Positions 22,910 to 35,393 of a DNA stretch of 64,000 nt are shown one piece after another. The position numbers and the translations under genes were made by a program. How positions within the stretch are numbered: the stretch's first letter is position 1; each line of letters begins with the position of its first letter. Where the stretch lies: assembly GCA_007570785.1 (NCBI GenBank), contig ML661885.1, positions 18,737,907 through 18,801,906 on the forward strand. Reading direction: 5' to 3'. The notes beneath the pieces are model-generated. The model did not search any database. It saw only the letters and a list, made by a program, of their open reading frames with translations, and was not told where the DNA came from. This stretch comes from Antilocapra americana (taxonomy: Eukaryota > Chordata > Mammalia > Artiodactyla > Antilocapridae).

Positions 22910-23072
22910 AAGCAATTCTGTTTCAAATAGAAAGCATAGCCTCTTTGGGTTCAGTTGTAGAAGCAACACACTTACTATGTACTTGATTTGCATCTCTCTC
23001 AACTTTCACTCATTGTGGGTCCCCTGGAATCCAGCGCACATGGACACACAAACACGATGTATGAATTGGCAG
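22910..23072 (+). other. Candidate internal exon, plus strand (163 nt)
   Basis: A strong acceptor (GCTTTTCTTTCTTTTAG) precedes 163 nt that end in a near-consensus donor, GGCAG|GTAAGG. One frame (phase 1 at entry) is open throughout, beginning SNSVSNRKHSLFGF and ending RCMNWQ; the other two frames contain stops. It does not overlap a recognised repeat. The length is typical of vertebrate internal exons. I do not recognise the encoded peptide, so it could be a coding exon, a lncRNA exon or a chance pairing of splice sites. Confidence 0.3.
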
Positions 23073-23344
23073 GTAAGGGACAGTGCAAACTGACATGCAG
23101 TTTGCTTGTATCTCTTCTGCTCATGTGTGTGTTCCATGGGACTTTGCTTGAAAAACACAAGTGCAAATAGGAGATTTTGGATAATTTCATGATGGCAATA
23201 GCAGAGTTTTTATGAGGGCAAGGCTCTGCACAGGTTGTATGCCTGAAGTAAGCCTAGCTTTGGGCTATTAGATGAGATGGAAGCTGAGTTGAACTAAAAC
23301 CACTTTTTCAAGTTAACCCCAAACATCCCAAAGACCATGCTATA
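23073..23344. other. Unique DNA
   Basis: Nothing recognised between the exon candidate and the L1 fragment. Confidence 0.4.
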
Positions 23345-23600
23345 GATTGGGGTAGATGTATGTGCACTGTCATGTGTGAAATAGATGGCTAGTGTGAATC
23401 TGCTGTATGGCACAGGGGGCTCAGCTCAGTGCTCTGTGGTGACCTAGAGGGGTAGGATGTGGGAGGGAGGGGGTATATGTATACATATAGCTGATTCATT
23501 TCACGGTACAGCAGAAACTAACCCAACATTGTTAAAGCAGCTATACCCCCAATAAATAAATAAGTAATAATAAATAATAATATATATTTTTAAATGTAAG
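23345..23600 (+). mobile_element. Artiodactyl L1 3' UTR fragment
   Basis: Typical older L1 3' end: 'ctcagctcagtgctctgtgg', 'gggagggagggggtatatgt', 'acatatagctgattcatttc', 'cagcagaaactaacccaaca', then an A-rich AATAAATAAATA tail. No coding part is retained. Confidence 0.85.
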
Positions 23601-24765
23601 AGATTGGCCTGGGACTGTTAAGTATAGTCACAAGTGATCAAAACAGGCCACCGTGCCTACAAAGGCAGAGTGGGGTTGGCTGACTACAGCTCTATTGAAA
23701 TGAAGCCCCACTGAATGATGATGAAAGATGGCCAACCATTAACAAATGGTTACATACTAAGTGTAAAAACTGGAGAGCCTGGGTGGTTTCAGTACAGTTA
23801 AAAGAAAGATATAGTCAAATGGTAGAGAGGAGAATTAATTAGGAGGGTTGCTGAGATGATTGGACTCGGGGCCGAGGCAGATCTGCCCTGCAAATTTCAG
23901 AGTCCTAGAAGGAGAAACTAGGACTTCTGAGAAGTGAGACAGGGATCTCTGGGTGTCCCTGAGGATATTGACTCTACATCCCCTCTGAAGCCTCCAGATG
24001 TGCAAAGGTGGCCACCCTGCCCTTCTACACAAAGAGCTGGCACTGCAGCTGTGCTGGAAGATGCTACGGACTCCTCTACCCACAGGTCAGATTGGTACCC
24101 TGGTCAGATTCAGCCCTCATTCATCTCTTCTGGCTGCCAAGCCAATAACTACAGATTGGATTTTTAAGACTGCTTGGTCAACAGACCAACATGTAAGCCT
24201 GAATAAGCAAGAATGTATTAACCTGGGGGCACTTTCTTGGGAAATAAGGATTAACACCCTAGCAAAGACTCTGGTCATGGGGCACATATGCTGCTGTGGT
24301 GGAATTTGGAAACCTAGAAAAACAGTGGCCAACTCCTTGTAAGTTAGGAATGCCTGAGTTGACCTGGCTGATGGTGGATGAAGGGAAAAATTATGCTTGA
24401 GAGAAGTGGGCACGTTGCAGTGGGTATATTAAGGAAAACCCACAAAACCCATCATGAGATTATATCCCATGAAAGAGCTGAGAGAGGACTGACCGTATGT
24501 TAAAGCCACCAGGTATGTACTGGGGAGAGACGCAGGCCAGCGATGATGACCATCATTAGGCCCCATTTCAAGATAGCTGGAAGAAGAGAACCGTTGATTA
24601 GGCCCCGGGTTCTAGCCCTCATTCTAAAATAACTGGGTGATGCAGGATAGTTGTAAAACTATCTAGGCAAATCATTCAGAAAACTTCATTTCGGAAAAGA
24701 GAGGTCTTTATGGTTTCCTCAGATCCATATAAGTCTATGCATGCCTTACTGCTCTCAGCTGTTAA
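23601..24765. other. Unassigned 1.2 kb, moderately GC-rich
   Basis: More GC-rich than its flanks, with several short open frames on both strands. The text near 24160-24340 feels like degraded retroviral internal sequence, but I could not match it to a family. The phrase 'attaggccc' recurs at about 24557 and 24599 in a small internal duplication. Confidence 0.3.
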
Positions 24766-24943
24766 CACTTTTCTTTGGCTGTGTTGAGTCTCTGTTGAGG
24801 TGTGTGGACTTTTCAGACTCCAGAGTGGGAGGCTCACGAGCCATGGGCTTAGATGTCCCTAGGCATGTCCCCAACCAAGGATTGAATCTGTGTCCCCTGC
24901 GTTACTGGCAGATTCTTAACCACTGGACCACCAAGGAAATCCC
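24766..24943 (-). mobile_element. CHR-type cetartiodactyl SINE
   Basis: Reverse-complement copy with 'tgtgtcccctgcgttactgg' and 'gattcttaaccactggacca', the inverted tRNA-Glu-derived head of CHR SINEs. Older than the Bov-tA copies. Confidence 0.75.
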
Positions 24944-25099
24944 ACATTTTTATTTTTAAATTGACTTATTTTTCCCCAATGTCTGAAGAGGTAGATAATA
25001 TTATTTAAGTTTTAGGGATTAGGAAACAAAAGTTAAGAGGTCTAGATGATTTAGCATGTTTTGAAGTTGACAAAAGAAAGATAATTACTTACTATTGCA

Positions 25100-25310
25100 A
25101 ATCATGAAGCAAAGTGGCCTATGCTTGAATCAAAGCTCTGTAGTTCACTAACTCTGTGATGTTGGGCAGTGACCTAAATTTTAAACTTAGTTACTTTAAC
25201 TGCAAAATGAGTTAAGGCTAAAATTTGAATTATAGATTATTTGGAATATTACCTGTGATAATCCAGGTAAAATGCATGTAGCGTATATTTAATAAGTATT
25301 AACTCAAAAG
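25100..25310 (+). mobile_element. MIR SINE, diverged
   Basis: Follows MIR order: 'cttgaatcaaagctctgtag', 'actctgtgatgttgggcag', a degraded 'aaatga' block, then 'gcgtatatttaataagtatt'. Confidence 0.5.
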
Positions 25311-28309
25311 ACATTTCCTTTACTGTTACTGTTGGGCTTGCCACTTTCATTTGAAACATAGATCAATTGCCTGCCTGATCTTTCAAACTCCATTTTTACT
25401 TTGGAATTCCAGGTACAGGAAGATATGACAAAACTCTGTTTTTATTTAAAAAACAAACTAGTATACAAGTAAGAGGAATTTATCACTCTCTCATTTCCAA
25501 TATCAAAATTTATGAATCGATGGAGCCCATGTTTGAAAATGTGCAGAGAAGTTCACCATTAAATCACTTCACCTATTTTCTCTTTTCAAAATATATAAAT
25601 TTTTTTAAAACAGCAGGATAAAAAAAGAAAATCATGTTCAAGAGAGGGCTGTTACCCTACTACATTTCTTCAATGATTGATTGTATTTTCTCCCAGGACT
25701 CAAAGAAAAGAAAAGAACATGAGGGTTGATTGCATCAAAAGTGTGTCACGAATAAAGGAATCAAGAAATCACATATGTCTGCACAGAAGTCAACTAATAA
25801 ATCAAAAGCATGTTCTTAGCTAAGTCAGATGTTTCTTTGAAACAGCATATGGTGCAATTCTCATATACTCTAGATTCAGCTACCTAACAGGCTGTTGCTT
25901 TCAACTAGTGAAAAATCTAGCAGTGCAAATATTTATAAGGCTGGTAAAACATTTTAACTTTATTTTATGCCCTGATTAGCTATTACTGGTCTGATGATTA
26001 CATTGTAAAACCTAAAATCATAAATGGGGAAAATAACCTTTTGGCAAGAGTGAACCCTAATTGTTACAACGTCCTATATTATGTGTTCATCATTTCTCTT
26101 TAGCAGTTATTTTGATGTAAAATTTAACAAGTTTTCTTTCATCCCATATCAAGTCTGTATTTTTCTTTAAATTGTGGATGTAAATTTCCACAATCACTTT
26201 TTAGAGTTAAGAGTCATAAAATTAACGTATGTCATAATCATTTTAATCAAATCCTCACGATAGTATCATGTGCTAATCAGGGAACAATAAAAATTATAAC
26301 CTTTAAAAATGTTAAGATGGCTGTATCTTACAACAAAGAATAAGCAAATCCCATTATAGTGGAAGAAAACTAGTTCACATAGTTTTAAACTGTCAATACT
26401 AAAAAGTCCCTGACTATGTGAAGGTTTCTGTGGGTGTGTGCAACTTTGTAGCAAAGGAGAAACTTCTTAGACTATGATTAATTGACAGAGGTAGGAGGAA
26501 TTTGGCTCAGTTGATCATTATTCTATTTTCCAATGATATTTAATTGCTATTATATTGTACTGTCAATGGTAGTCAATGTCAAATCTGAAAACTATATTCT
26601 ACCCCCATTCATCCTTTGACCAAAACAGTGCAGCTGTGTGTGGTTGTTGGTTACTGATACCAAGGAAGGACAGTCTTCCAGAGGAAATTATTGAGTACTG
26701 TATTTCATCAGATTTAAAAGGGAAGGAGGGTCAGAGGATATTAGTGAAAAATTGGGGACTATAAAGCTAAGAGAGGAATCATTGGTTTAATTTTTCTAAC
26801 CAGTAATCAGATAATTATTCTGAATGGAAACCAATCTTTCATCTTGAGTGACCAAATTCAGCAGCATCCTTGGTGTTCATAAGAAGGAGGAATGGCCTTC
26901 TTCCTATATGTGGAGCTACTTAAGTGCAGTGAGAGGTGAGAGGGCCCTGGGGTTGCTTTGCCAGAATTCTGAAATCCAGGGTGGGTTTTTTTTTTTTTTT
27001 TTGCCTATTTCTTCCTTTCATTAATCTACTCATTATTTCCCAAGGCTGCCAATTCTGTGTGTAGTATCTATTCACAACACTTAATATTTCATCAGAGCCT
27101 AGTGCTATCATTAGGAGCCAAACAAATAATGGAAAAGCTAGGCTACAAAGCCAAGTGGTCAAATGGGAGGGAATGGCTATATGGTGCCGAAGTACAGCAG
27201 CTGTTTCAGTTGTGTGATTTTTTCCCCATCTGGCTCCCAAATCAAATAACTGAAGAACATAAAAAGGGAAATGGCACTAGTGAAATGTTCCCTTTCTGAT
27301 AGACACTTGGCACCCGCCGTCTTCATCATGCTTACACTGATCCAGGCCCAAGACCAATTCTGTTCATAGTTAAGAAATATTAATGAGGCTTGCAACAGTA
27401 ACTTGCTGACTTAGTGTCAGGCCATCCCACGTGGAAGACCTGGCCCCTTGCTTGTGGCCCAGTTGCAATAAGGGGTGTTGTAAAGCCTTTGAACACAAAT
27501 GTGACCTTTCCCAGTCTCCTGCTTAATTTCTCCATAACATGTTCTTCTCCCTGAATCTTACCTAATTCTACCTAATACCAGGCTTCTGGATCTCTCTGCA
27601 TCCTTTCCCATTTGCTTGCTTATTCAGACTTCTAATCACCCATATGTGCTTCCCACTAATAATCACGCCCCACATTTAGCTGTTGGGATCTTCCTGCCAT
27701 GGAAGATCTTGCCTGATCACTTAGATTTGCTGTTAATTCCCTGACACACTACATGTGGAATCAGAATTACTCCCTTTTCTACTTTGGCATCCATCTTCAT
27801 TTGCCTCCCTTTTTCATTCAGGTCAGCCTGGTTGGTCTGATATGCTCTGTGTGCTCTGGTTCTCTGATTATGGGAAACAGGAAGAAAAATGTGGGCAGAG
27901 GGCCTAGAAACATGGCAGCAGTGAATAATCTCAACCTCAGGGTTGTCTCTGCCTTGCTGCTCTCTTGGATAAAATTTTCCATCCTTTGTTCCTTTCTCAT
28001 TATACAGAGAAGGCTTTTGTGAAGTCTTGATTAATCTGAAACTACAGTGTGCGACAGCTCACAGGTAGTGATTTTGGCAGCTATTTTGAGTTTATCCACA
28101 TGTCAGTAACGGTAATTGCAAGCTTCTTTTCTAGTTAATTCCTGCAGTTGCCACTCTTCTTCCCCTGCTGTGAAATTTTGTCCCTCTCCAAAACAGAACA
28201 CATTTTTTTTTTTCCTGATGTGCAGGGCACACTCATTAATTTCTCACTTAGTGATGATTCATTAATCATGGAAGGGTATGTGAGCTGCAGTTAAAGCAAC
28301 TCCTTTAAT
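25311..28309. other. 3 kb AT-rich DNA without recognised repeats
   Basis: Long stretch with no clear repeat or gene. It contains a T18 run at about 26985 and a reasonable acceptor at 27821 (TTTTTCATTCAG) followed by an open frame to about 28020, but no matching donor of quality. Confidence 0.35.
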
Positions 28310-28370
28310 TTAATTTAACAAACATTTATTGAGTGTTTAATGTGCAGAGCAAACCGCTAAGCATGAGACC
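28310..28370 (-). mobile_element. L2 LINE 3' end fragment
   Basis: 'aacaaacatttattgagtgt' followed by a diverged 'gcagagcaaaccgctaag' is the reverse complement of the L2 terminus. Confidence 0.5.
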
Positions 28371-28799
28371 TGAAGGGACCCAGTTTGTAGGATATGTAAA
28401 ATTATCTTTCCATCAGGATAAGTGTTTAATAAACTCACCTCAATGAAAATCTAATTGATATATACTTTATTATGGTTTTACGTTTAGATAAAAATTTTAA
28501 AATAAACTTTAGTCATAAAAAACATACTTGTATTGTTTCTATAGAGAATGCATATGTTTTATTTAAGTTACTTACCTACAGTTCATATTGTTATGAAAAC
28601 AGTGCCAAGTCAAAAACTAAATTCTTCAAAATATCACAGCTTGTGCTTCCCTTTTGTACACCATTTCTTTTCTTCTCTGTTGATTCCATTGTGTAGGAAT
28701 AATACAGACACAGAATCAGGAAAATGGTTACAAAAGAAATGATCTTTGAGCAAAACTAGGATATAGTGTGAAATAGCCATTTTATATAATCAAATTATA
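28371..28799. other. AT-rich unique DNA
   Basis: Nothing recognised. Confidence 0.4.
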
Positions 28800-28970
28800 G
28801 AATCATGGAATGTTAGAATAGATAAGATCCAAACATCAATTTTATTTCAATCATTTTACAGGTGTGGAGGCTCAGACCCAGGAAGAAGGAGTGGTTTGCC
28901 CATGACTGCCCTACCAGTTGGAATCAGAAACCAGCTTTTGATCCAAGCCTGAAGTATTAATCATGACTCT
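28800..28970 (-). mobile_element. MIR-like fragment
   Basis: 'ttagaatagataagatccaa', 'cattttacaggtgtggaggc' and 'gtggtttgcccatgac' match the reverse-complement MIR order with strong decay. Confidence 0.5.
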
Positions 28971-29269
28971 CTGAATGGTGAGAACCAGAAAACAAACTAA
29001 CTTGGGGAATTGTTGGTCATGCATTTGAGAGGTGAGTTCTTTGCAGTCATGGCTTGAGCTAAGTGTTCCAGCTGTTTTAGTTCCATTCATTCCCCAACTC
29101 CAGAATCAGCTTCTGTCTTTGACGGACTCAGTTCCTTCTAGTGGGGACAGGCTTCATCCATGCTACTGGTAAAGATGTCCACAAGTAGCCACAGGATAAA
29201 GTGTTCCTGGCTTACTGACTTAGTGGAAAACATGAAAAGAAATCCATCCCTATTATTTGAACATCATTC
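28971..29269. other. Unique DNA
   Basis: Nothing recognised. Confidence 0.4.
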
Positions 29270-29500
29270 AGGATCCTGACCACCTCTGCTTGTTTCGTGT
29301 GGGCACCACCGTGACAGTCACCGACCCCCAAAATGTGGGGGATCGTGACTGGCCCGACGTGGCTCACATGTCCACTGTCTGTGGTCAGAGAAGCTCACCT
29401 TCTACCAAAATAAGGGCAGTGCTAGGAAAATAGTCTGGACAGACAAAAGCGATGGCTTCACAGCCCACTACGTTAGAAACAAATCTGAAAGGATTTAAAA
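29270..29500 (+). other. Unidentified segment, possibly a gene-derived relic
   Basis: Higher GC and several CpGs compared with its flanks. It contains a near-palindrome (29315-29330 against 29336-29351, 13 of 16 positions paired). Short open stretches in two different frames read plausibly as protein (RVGTTVTVTDPQNVGDRDW near 29300; a FYQNKGSARKIVWTDK stretch near 29403-29450), as would be expected of a frameshifted processed pseudogene. I do not recognise the parent. Confidence 0.25.
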
Positions 29501-30384
29501 TGCCGCATAATTAAAAGGAAACAGAGTTGAAACCTAATTTTATATTTTTGGAATATTGAAGAAAGTTGGAGATATTGATTAGGATATTGTTTGCTCTATT
29601 AGAGCTTATTGCAAACAATGAATCATTTTTATCAGCATAGTTCACTCTCTTTTTTCCATAACCTTCCCTTTTCCCATGGGAAGATTCCCCCCATGATGCA
29701 AACCTAACCACTAATAATTAGCAAACCCCACCTTTACATTCTCTCTTTATCTCTTTTATTGTCAACTGTAAAACTCCAGGTAGACATCAGAAAAAATTCT
29801 TTTTTTTTTTTGGGTAGAGAAAATTCTTATGAAAAAAGCATTTAGGAGTTCTTGTTCATATTATTGCTCATAATATATTCATAATTGTTCAATATTGTTC
29901 ATAAATTATTGTTCTTATTATTTTGATTCTTTGATACTCCTTATGCTTATTACATTGCAATGAAAACTAATGAGTTAACGAGGAATGAGTAATTTACTTA
30001 GGACGTTGCTACATGCAGAGAAAGTGCTATAAGGTTTTGGTTTTTAGACAAATTAAAGCTTTTTGAAAGTTTATCCTTCTGAATATAACTATTTCTATGC
30101 CTGTGCATTATCAAATTCAGTCACCGTAATTCAGTGTGCTCAGACTCACACAACACACATATTCATTCAACACTTAGGAAATTCTCTCTAGAATGAATTA
30201 GCTAATAAATGACTATTTATAAACACAAACTCACACATTTATAAACACCTGACCTCAAGGCAAAGGGGATTAACAACACTCAACCACTTCTAGACTTTAC
30301 TGATTTGTAATTCCACTTTTGTGAAGAAGATGTTATTCCTATTTCAATGATTAAGTAATTAGCCCAGTATAATATTAAGAGTAG
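29501..30384. other. AT-rich unique DNA
   Basis: Nothing recognised apart from a T-run near 29801. Confidence 0.4.
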
Positions 30385-30500
30385 TGGTTTTGTCAGATCC
30401 TATGGGTTTTAGTTCTAGCTTTGCTTCTTACTAGTTTACTTGCCTTTGCTAACCCTTAGTTTCCTCACTGGAAAAATGGTGAGAAAAAAATAGGATCTAA
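30385..30500 (+). mobile_element. MIR SINE fragment
   Basis: 'ttctagctttgcttcttact' and 'ttagtttcctcactggaaaa' with 'atggtgagaa' follow MIR order. Confidence 0.55.
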
Positions 30501-31014
30501 ACATGCTTGTCAAATAACACTTGGGTTTGTCTGATTCAAGACTTTTCGAGGTAAATAAAGTTAGTAAATGATTCCTGTGTTAAAAATCAAGAGAAATATA
30601 GATAAGTTATGGCTTCCTAGTTCTCTTTTACCCCAGGTCCTCCCATTAAGTTGAGTGTTGTAGCCAGATTTAGACTTTCAATTCCTTGAGTTCCTTATTT
30701 CTAGTTATTTTCACTCTTACTTCATCATGGTCATCCCACACCACAGAAATTCTCTGAGCCTGGGCAAATTTTGAATTTCTCTACCTCTGAAAGGCTACCT
30801 AATAATATTTCATTGTCACTGCCATCTCTTACTTTCCTAACACACACATTGAGAACTCCGGGTCTAGAAATCTCTTCTCTCTCCCTATTAGCTTCCTTGC
30901 CTACTGCCAATGCTTTAGGCTTATTTTCAATGAGAGTAGACACTGTCAATATACCCAATTCTCTTCTCCTATTATCTGTTACTCTCTGTGCACTGTGACC
31001 TTCAATCTCTTTCC
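30501..31014. other. Pyrimidine-rich DNA, possibly older L2
   Basis: The composition and position just upstream of a recognised L2 end suggest an extension of that element, but no diagnostic block is preserved. Confidence 0.3.
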
Positions 31015-31415
31015 ATCTCCCCTAACTCTATACTCCAGCAGAACTAAAAGTACTGGAAGTTCCTTAAATGTGCCCTGCTGTTACGGGTTTTTGTTCCTTT
31101 GCTTGTACCACTCTCTACTTGAAATACCTGTCATACAAAGATACATTTAATTTTAAAGTCTTTCTGGGAAAAAAATCTCTATAAAGATTTTTGTGATCAC
31201 CCATCCTAGGTTAAATCTATTACTCTCCCATTTGGTGCCACACAGTGTTCTGTATCCATACAGAAAGACACATGTTCTACTCATTTGCACTTATTTGATT
31301 TTTATATCCACCTTCCATGGCTGCTTAATTTCTGTATGTTCAGGATCAGTGTAGTGCCTCACATGTAGTAGGCTATTAATAACTATTTATTGGATGAGTT
31401 TATTAAATGAATTAA
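31015..31415 (+). mobile_element. L2 LINE 3' region
   Basis: 'ctttgcttgtaccactctct' followed by 'acttgaaatacctgtcatac', then 'gtagtgcctcacatgtagta' and 'ggctattaataactatttat' give the plus-strand L2 ending. Confidence 0.6.
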
Positions 31416-32235
31416 GCAAGGGGAAATACTGTCTCCCTGGAAAAATTAAAGTTTTTATTTTTCCACTACTAAGGCACATACAACTCTCCCTGCCTTTCTT
31501 TGCAGCTTTTGGGAAGTACGGGGTAAAGTGTGTGAACAAAAATTATTAGCTATGTTAACCCTCATTTTTTGTGTATTTTAATACTTTCTTTTGCTTTATG
31601 TAAAGTTTCACATGAGTAACTTCAGATTACGTGATTTAAAAAAGTAAATGATGTGTGTGTGTGCCTCTGTGTGCAGAAGGTGGGTAAATAAATAATTTCA
31701 ACAAGTTCTATTTCAGAAAATAGCAGTATTTTCCTTGACACTTTCCTTTGATACTTATATGTACACCAGATTAACAGAATTTTTCAACTTGCTGTCAAAT
31801 AAATAAGATGAATGTTTTTCCTGGAGAAAATTATATTCCAGCACCAAGAGTAATCTCCCCTTTTTGAAATTTATAATCAATGCACAGAAATGTGAATATC
31901 TTGAATAAATCTACCACTTAAATCTGTAAATTTCAAATAATTTTCTTGACACAAACATTATCTATGGCTCCTGAAAATATCTAGCCAAATGTTAAGATCA
32001 AATCCATAAATGATATTGTGCTGAACACTGAAGTCTAAAGTTTGTTATCTAGATTTGAGAAATATAGGGGAAAACATTGAGATATATAAATTCATTATTG
32101 TGTAAAAGAAGAACTAGAAAAGCGCATGCCAAACTGCTCAAAAAAGTCCTCAAGTTTGGTAAACTGGTTTTCACACCAAAGGCATTTAGTTAATTATGTC
32201 AAATATTGGAATGCATAATCTAACATTGCAGTTAA
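31416..32235. other. AT-rich unique DNA with a short GT run
   Basis: A small GTGTGTGT run lies near 31652. Nothing else recognised. Confidence 0.4.
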
Positions 32236-32460
32236 GATATGTGTTCCCAAGTGGCACCAGAGGAGAAGAACCCACTTGCCATTGCAGGAGAGCTTAGAGA
32301 CGTGGGTACCATCCCTGGGTTAGGAAGATGCCCGGAACAGGAAATGGTAACCCACCCCAGTATTCTTGCCTGGAGAATCCCACAGACAGAGGAGCCTGGA
32401 GGGCTACAGTCTATAGGGTCTCCAAAGAGTCAGACATGACTGAAGCAACTTAGAACGCAC
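32236..32460 (+). mobile_element. Bov-tA SINE
   Basis: Plus-strand copy with 'ccctgggttaggaagatgcc' and a 'gaagcaacttagaacgcac' end. The head is diverged. Confidence 0.85.
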
Positions 32461-33415
32461 ATCACTGTAGTAGAATTTGCAGTCACTATCTTAAACTAAT
32501 AAAATGTGTGTACATGTAATTTGGGAGGAACTTTTGGAATGACTGAGTTCATGGTTTATTATGCAATTCATTTATCAAACAGATCATAAAGTTATGATTA
32601 TCGATCTTGACATTGTCATGTTTTGCATAATTAGCAGAGGTCTGCTGGTGTATGTTTAACAACTATTCTCTGAGGAAACAAAGCCCTGATTTGCAATGTT
32701 TGCCAATTTCCATGGTATAAATTCTCCTACTGCAACCACCTTAAAGCCACCAACATGAGGTTACCTAACACAGAGTTACCAAGAAAAGCACACAATTCAC
32801 TCTCCTGAGGTGTACAAGCCAGCTCCAGCACACCAGTGCCAAGCTCTTCTGTAGGTCTCTGGTAGAAGCTCACTGTTTCTTGTAGATACATGTTTAACTA
32901 AATGATAAAGAAAGCCATACCAATGAGACAGATACTTGGAAGAGCTGTACTCAAGAATTCCTTTTGTTTCTCTGAATTCCTTCAAACAATTAAAGGCAAT
33001 AGAGTTCAAGTGTTGTGTTTTTTTTTTTCCTAAGTAAGCCTGGGGTGATAATTTTCTAAGAATTGTATTGAAAATTTCAAATGCAGGAAAGCTTTACCCA
33101 TTCATTCTCTTGTCTGAGCTACTTGAATGTTGCTCTTAAATTGGGGCCCAGAGTCTGTTGTTGATAGGTCTCCGAAAATGAGGAAATATCAGCTTTCAAG
33201 CATATTCTATTTGAATGTTATATCTATAATTGATGAGATGTATTTACACATTGGCATTCACTTTTCTTTCTTCAGTTTTTGAAACTTTTCCAGATACCAT
33301 TATGCGTTAGTTGTTAAAGATTAGGTCTCTAAAGAGGGTTTACATAGCAAGGATATGAAATCTCTTTAACTGTAAGTTGGAAACAGCATAACTTGAGGAA
33401 AACAAGTTCAATTTT
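32461..33415. other. AT-rich unique DNA
   Basis: Nothing recognised. Confidence 0.4.
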
Positions 33416-33428
33416 ATGGTCACTGTCT

Positions 33429-33643
33429 GAGTGAGTGAGTGAAAGTTACTCAGTAGTGTCCAACTCTTTGCAACTCCGTGGACTATTGCCCACCAGGCTC
33501 CTCTGTCCATGGAATTCTCCAGGCCAGAATACTGGAGTGGGTAGCCTTTCCATTCTCCAGGGGATCTTCCCAACCCTGGGATTGAACCCATGTCTCCAGC
33601 ATTGCAGTTAGATTCTTTATCAGCTGAGTCACAAGGGAAGCCC
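33429..33643 (-). mobile_element. Bov-tA SINE with perfect 13-bp target duplication
   Basis: Reverse-complement copy. ATGGTCACTGTCT occurs at 33416-33428 and again at 33644-33656, an exact duplication that indicates a relatively young insertion. The GAGTGAGTGAGTGAAAG stretch at the left end is the element's 3' tail. Confidence 0.95.
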
Positions 33644-33656
33644 ATGGTCACTGTCT

Positions 33657-34429
33657 ATTGTGTAGAAAATACTCCCTGCTTAAATAAGTGATATTTTAGG
33701 TAATATAAGTAAAAACTTTACACTAGTTACTTAAAACAAAACTTGGTCAAATGTTTGTTTTTAATATTCAAATGGTTACAGCTTTGTCTTTTACATATTA
33801 CTTATTGTCTTTGGGATTTTTAAGGGTGATGTGCTGGCCAAAGTATGAGTGTGAAAATGTCTGAATCAAATAAAACCAAATGTCTTTCTGAGACATTGAA
33901 GTTCATATCGTTTTAATGTATTTTTATGAGTTTTCTAGAAAGGATTGTCTTCCAGAACACTCTGGTTTCATCAATCCTGAAAATATTTCTGCAATAATAA
34001 CCTTGCCCTTCAGATCTCTTTCCCAAATCGTGTACTAGGGCACACAAGTCCCATGGGATGGTCCTTAAAAAAAAAAAATAGAGGAAATTTTACAGTCAAG
34101 TATGAAAATGGTTATATTCACTGACTCCCTTTAAAGAGACAAGATATATGTAAAAATATTAAGGACTTTGAGAAGTGCTGCAGAGAAAGAAATCATATTT
34201 ACTCTAACTCATCTCCCAATTATATTGATCCTAGACCCTCTTTTTATGTTATCTTGAAACGGGGAGGAGGGAATGGAAGGAGAATGACACTGTCTTTAAA
34301 AGAATGATATAGCCATAAGATATTGACAAAAACTGGTTAGAACCAAATAGGTCCAAGATGGGGGAATATTCAACTTCCAGTGAACCTTGAGATGTGTCAT
34401 ACAGTTCATTGTAATGCATTAACATAAGC
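33657..34429. other. AT-rich unique DNA
   Basis: An A13 run lies near 34066-34080. The right end may belong to the LTR below. Confidence 0.35.
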
Positions 34430-34760
34430 TGAGTGACACATCCACCAGTGTCATGACAATTCTGAGGCTGATCATCAAAGAGCAAAAGTGGGCCAAGACC
34501 CAATTCAGGGAAACCTCTGCCCCATCCTCCAAATAATTGGAATAATCCTCCCACTCATTAGCCAATGAGATTACCTAGCCCATAGAACCTAACCCCATGA
34601 TATTTTGAAGCCCCACCCTCTCTCTCTTCCTCTCTCTCTAATCTTCTGAGATGGCCAATACTCTTGTCTGTGGAATGTGTTTCCTTCCAAATAAATCCAT
34701 TTCTTGTTATCACTTCCTCTTTGAATTCTTTTGCAATGAAGCGAGAGCCTTAAATTTATC
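34430..34760 (+). mobile_element. Probable endogenous-retrovirus LTR, 3' part
   Basis: Features of an ERV LTR in order: 'gtcatgacaattctgaggct', 'gggccaagacccaattcagg', a CT-rich block (34612-34641), 'tggaatgtgtttccttcc', an AATAAA signal at about 34690 and a 'tctttgaattcttttgcaat' terminus like those of ruminant ERV LTRs. The left boundary is uncertain, and no retroviral genes or second LTR are adjacent. Confidence 0.5.
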
Positions 34761-35379
34761 AGCAACCATTCTACTAACGTCCATGAAACATACTTTTGGC
34801 AATATCTTTACAAAATCTTTTTGAAAAATATTGAATTTCCACTTTTTTTTAAATCAATATTATACAATACCCAGGTAACTTCAGAAACAAGTTGCTCAAT
34901 TTTCTAGAAATTGGAAATAACAAAAATTGACTCAAGAGATATAGATACACTAAACCAAACAATGATCATGGAAGGAATTCATTATGTTGTTAAATTAAGG
35001 CCTGGCCTGTAAAAATACCAAAGAATTTCATGGATGAATGTTTTCAAACTTTCAAAGAACAGATAATTCCTATGCAATTTAAATTGTTTCAGGCATAGAA
35101 AATAAAGCATTCCAATTCATTAAAAAAAAAAAGCCCAAACTTTTTTTTTTTTGCTGACTCCAAAATCTGACAAACACCACAAAAAAGAAAGTGATAAACC
35201 ATCATACTTATGAATATTAATGAAAGACAGTAAATAAAATCCAGAAAATAAAATTCAGCACTACATTAAAAGAGTAATATGCCATGACCAAGTGGGGATT
35301 ATTTCAGGAATGCAAGACTGTTTAACAATATGAAATCTTCTAGAATAATTGATTACAGGTCAAAGAAGAAAAATCTTTC
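34761..35379. other. AT-rich unique DNA
   Basis: Nothing recognised. Confidence 0.4.
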
Positions 35380-35393
35380 AAAAACTAGTAGGA

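Noticed and set aside
23601..24765. Degraded endogenous retroviral internal region
   Set aside because: Composition suggests it, but no motif such as a protease, reverse transcriptase or LTR boundary could be shown.
27822..28022. Open frame after a strong acceptor (TTTTTCATTCAG)
   Set aside because: No donor of quality follows at a sensible distance and the frame ends at about 28020. It could be a terminal exon, but nothing links it upstream.
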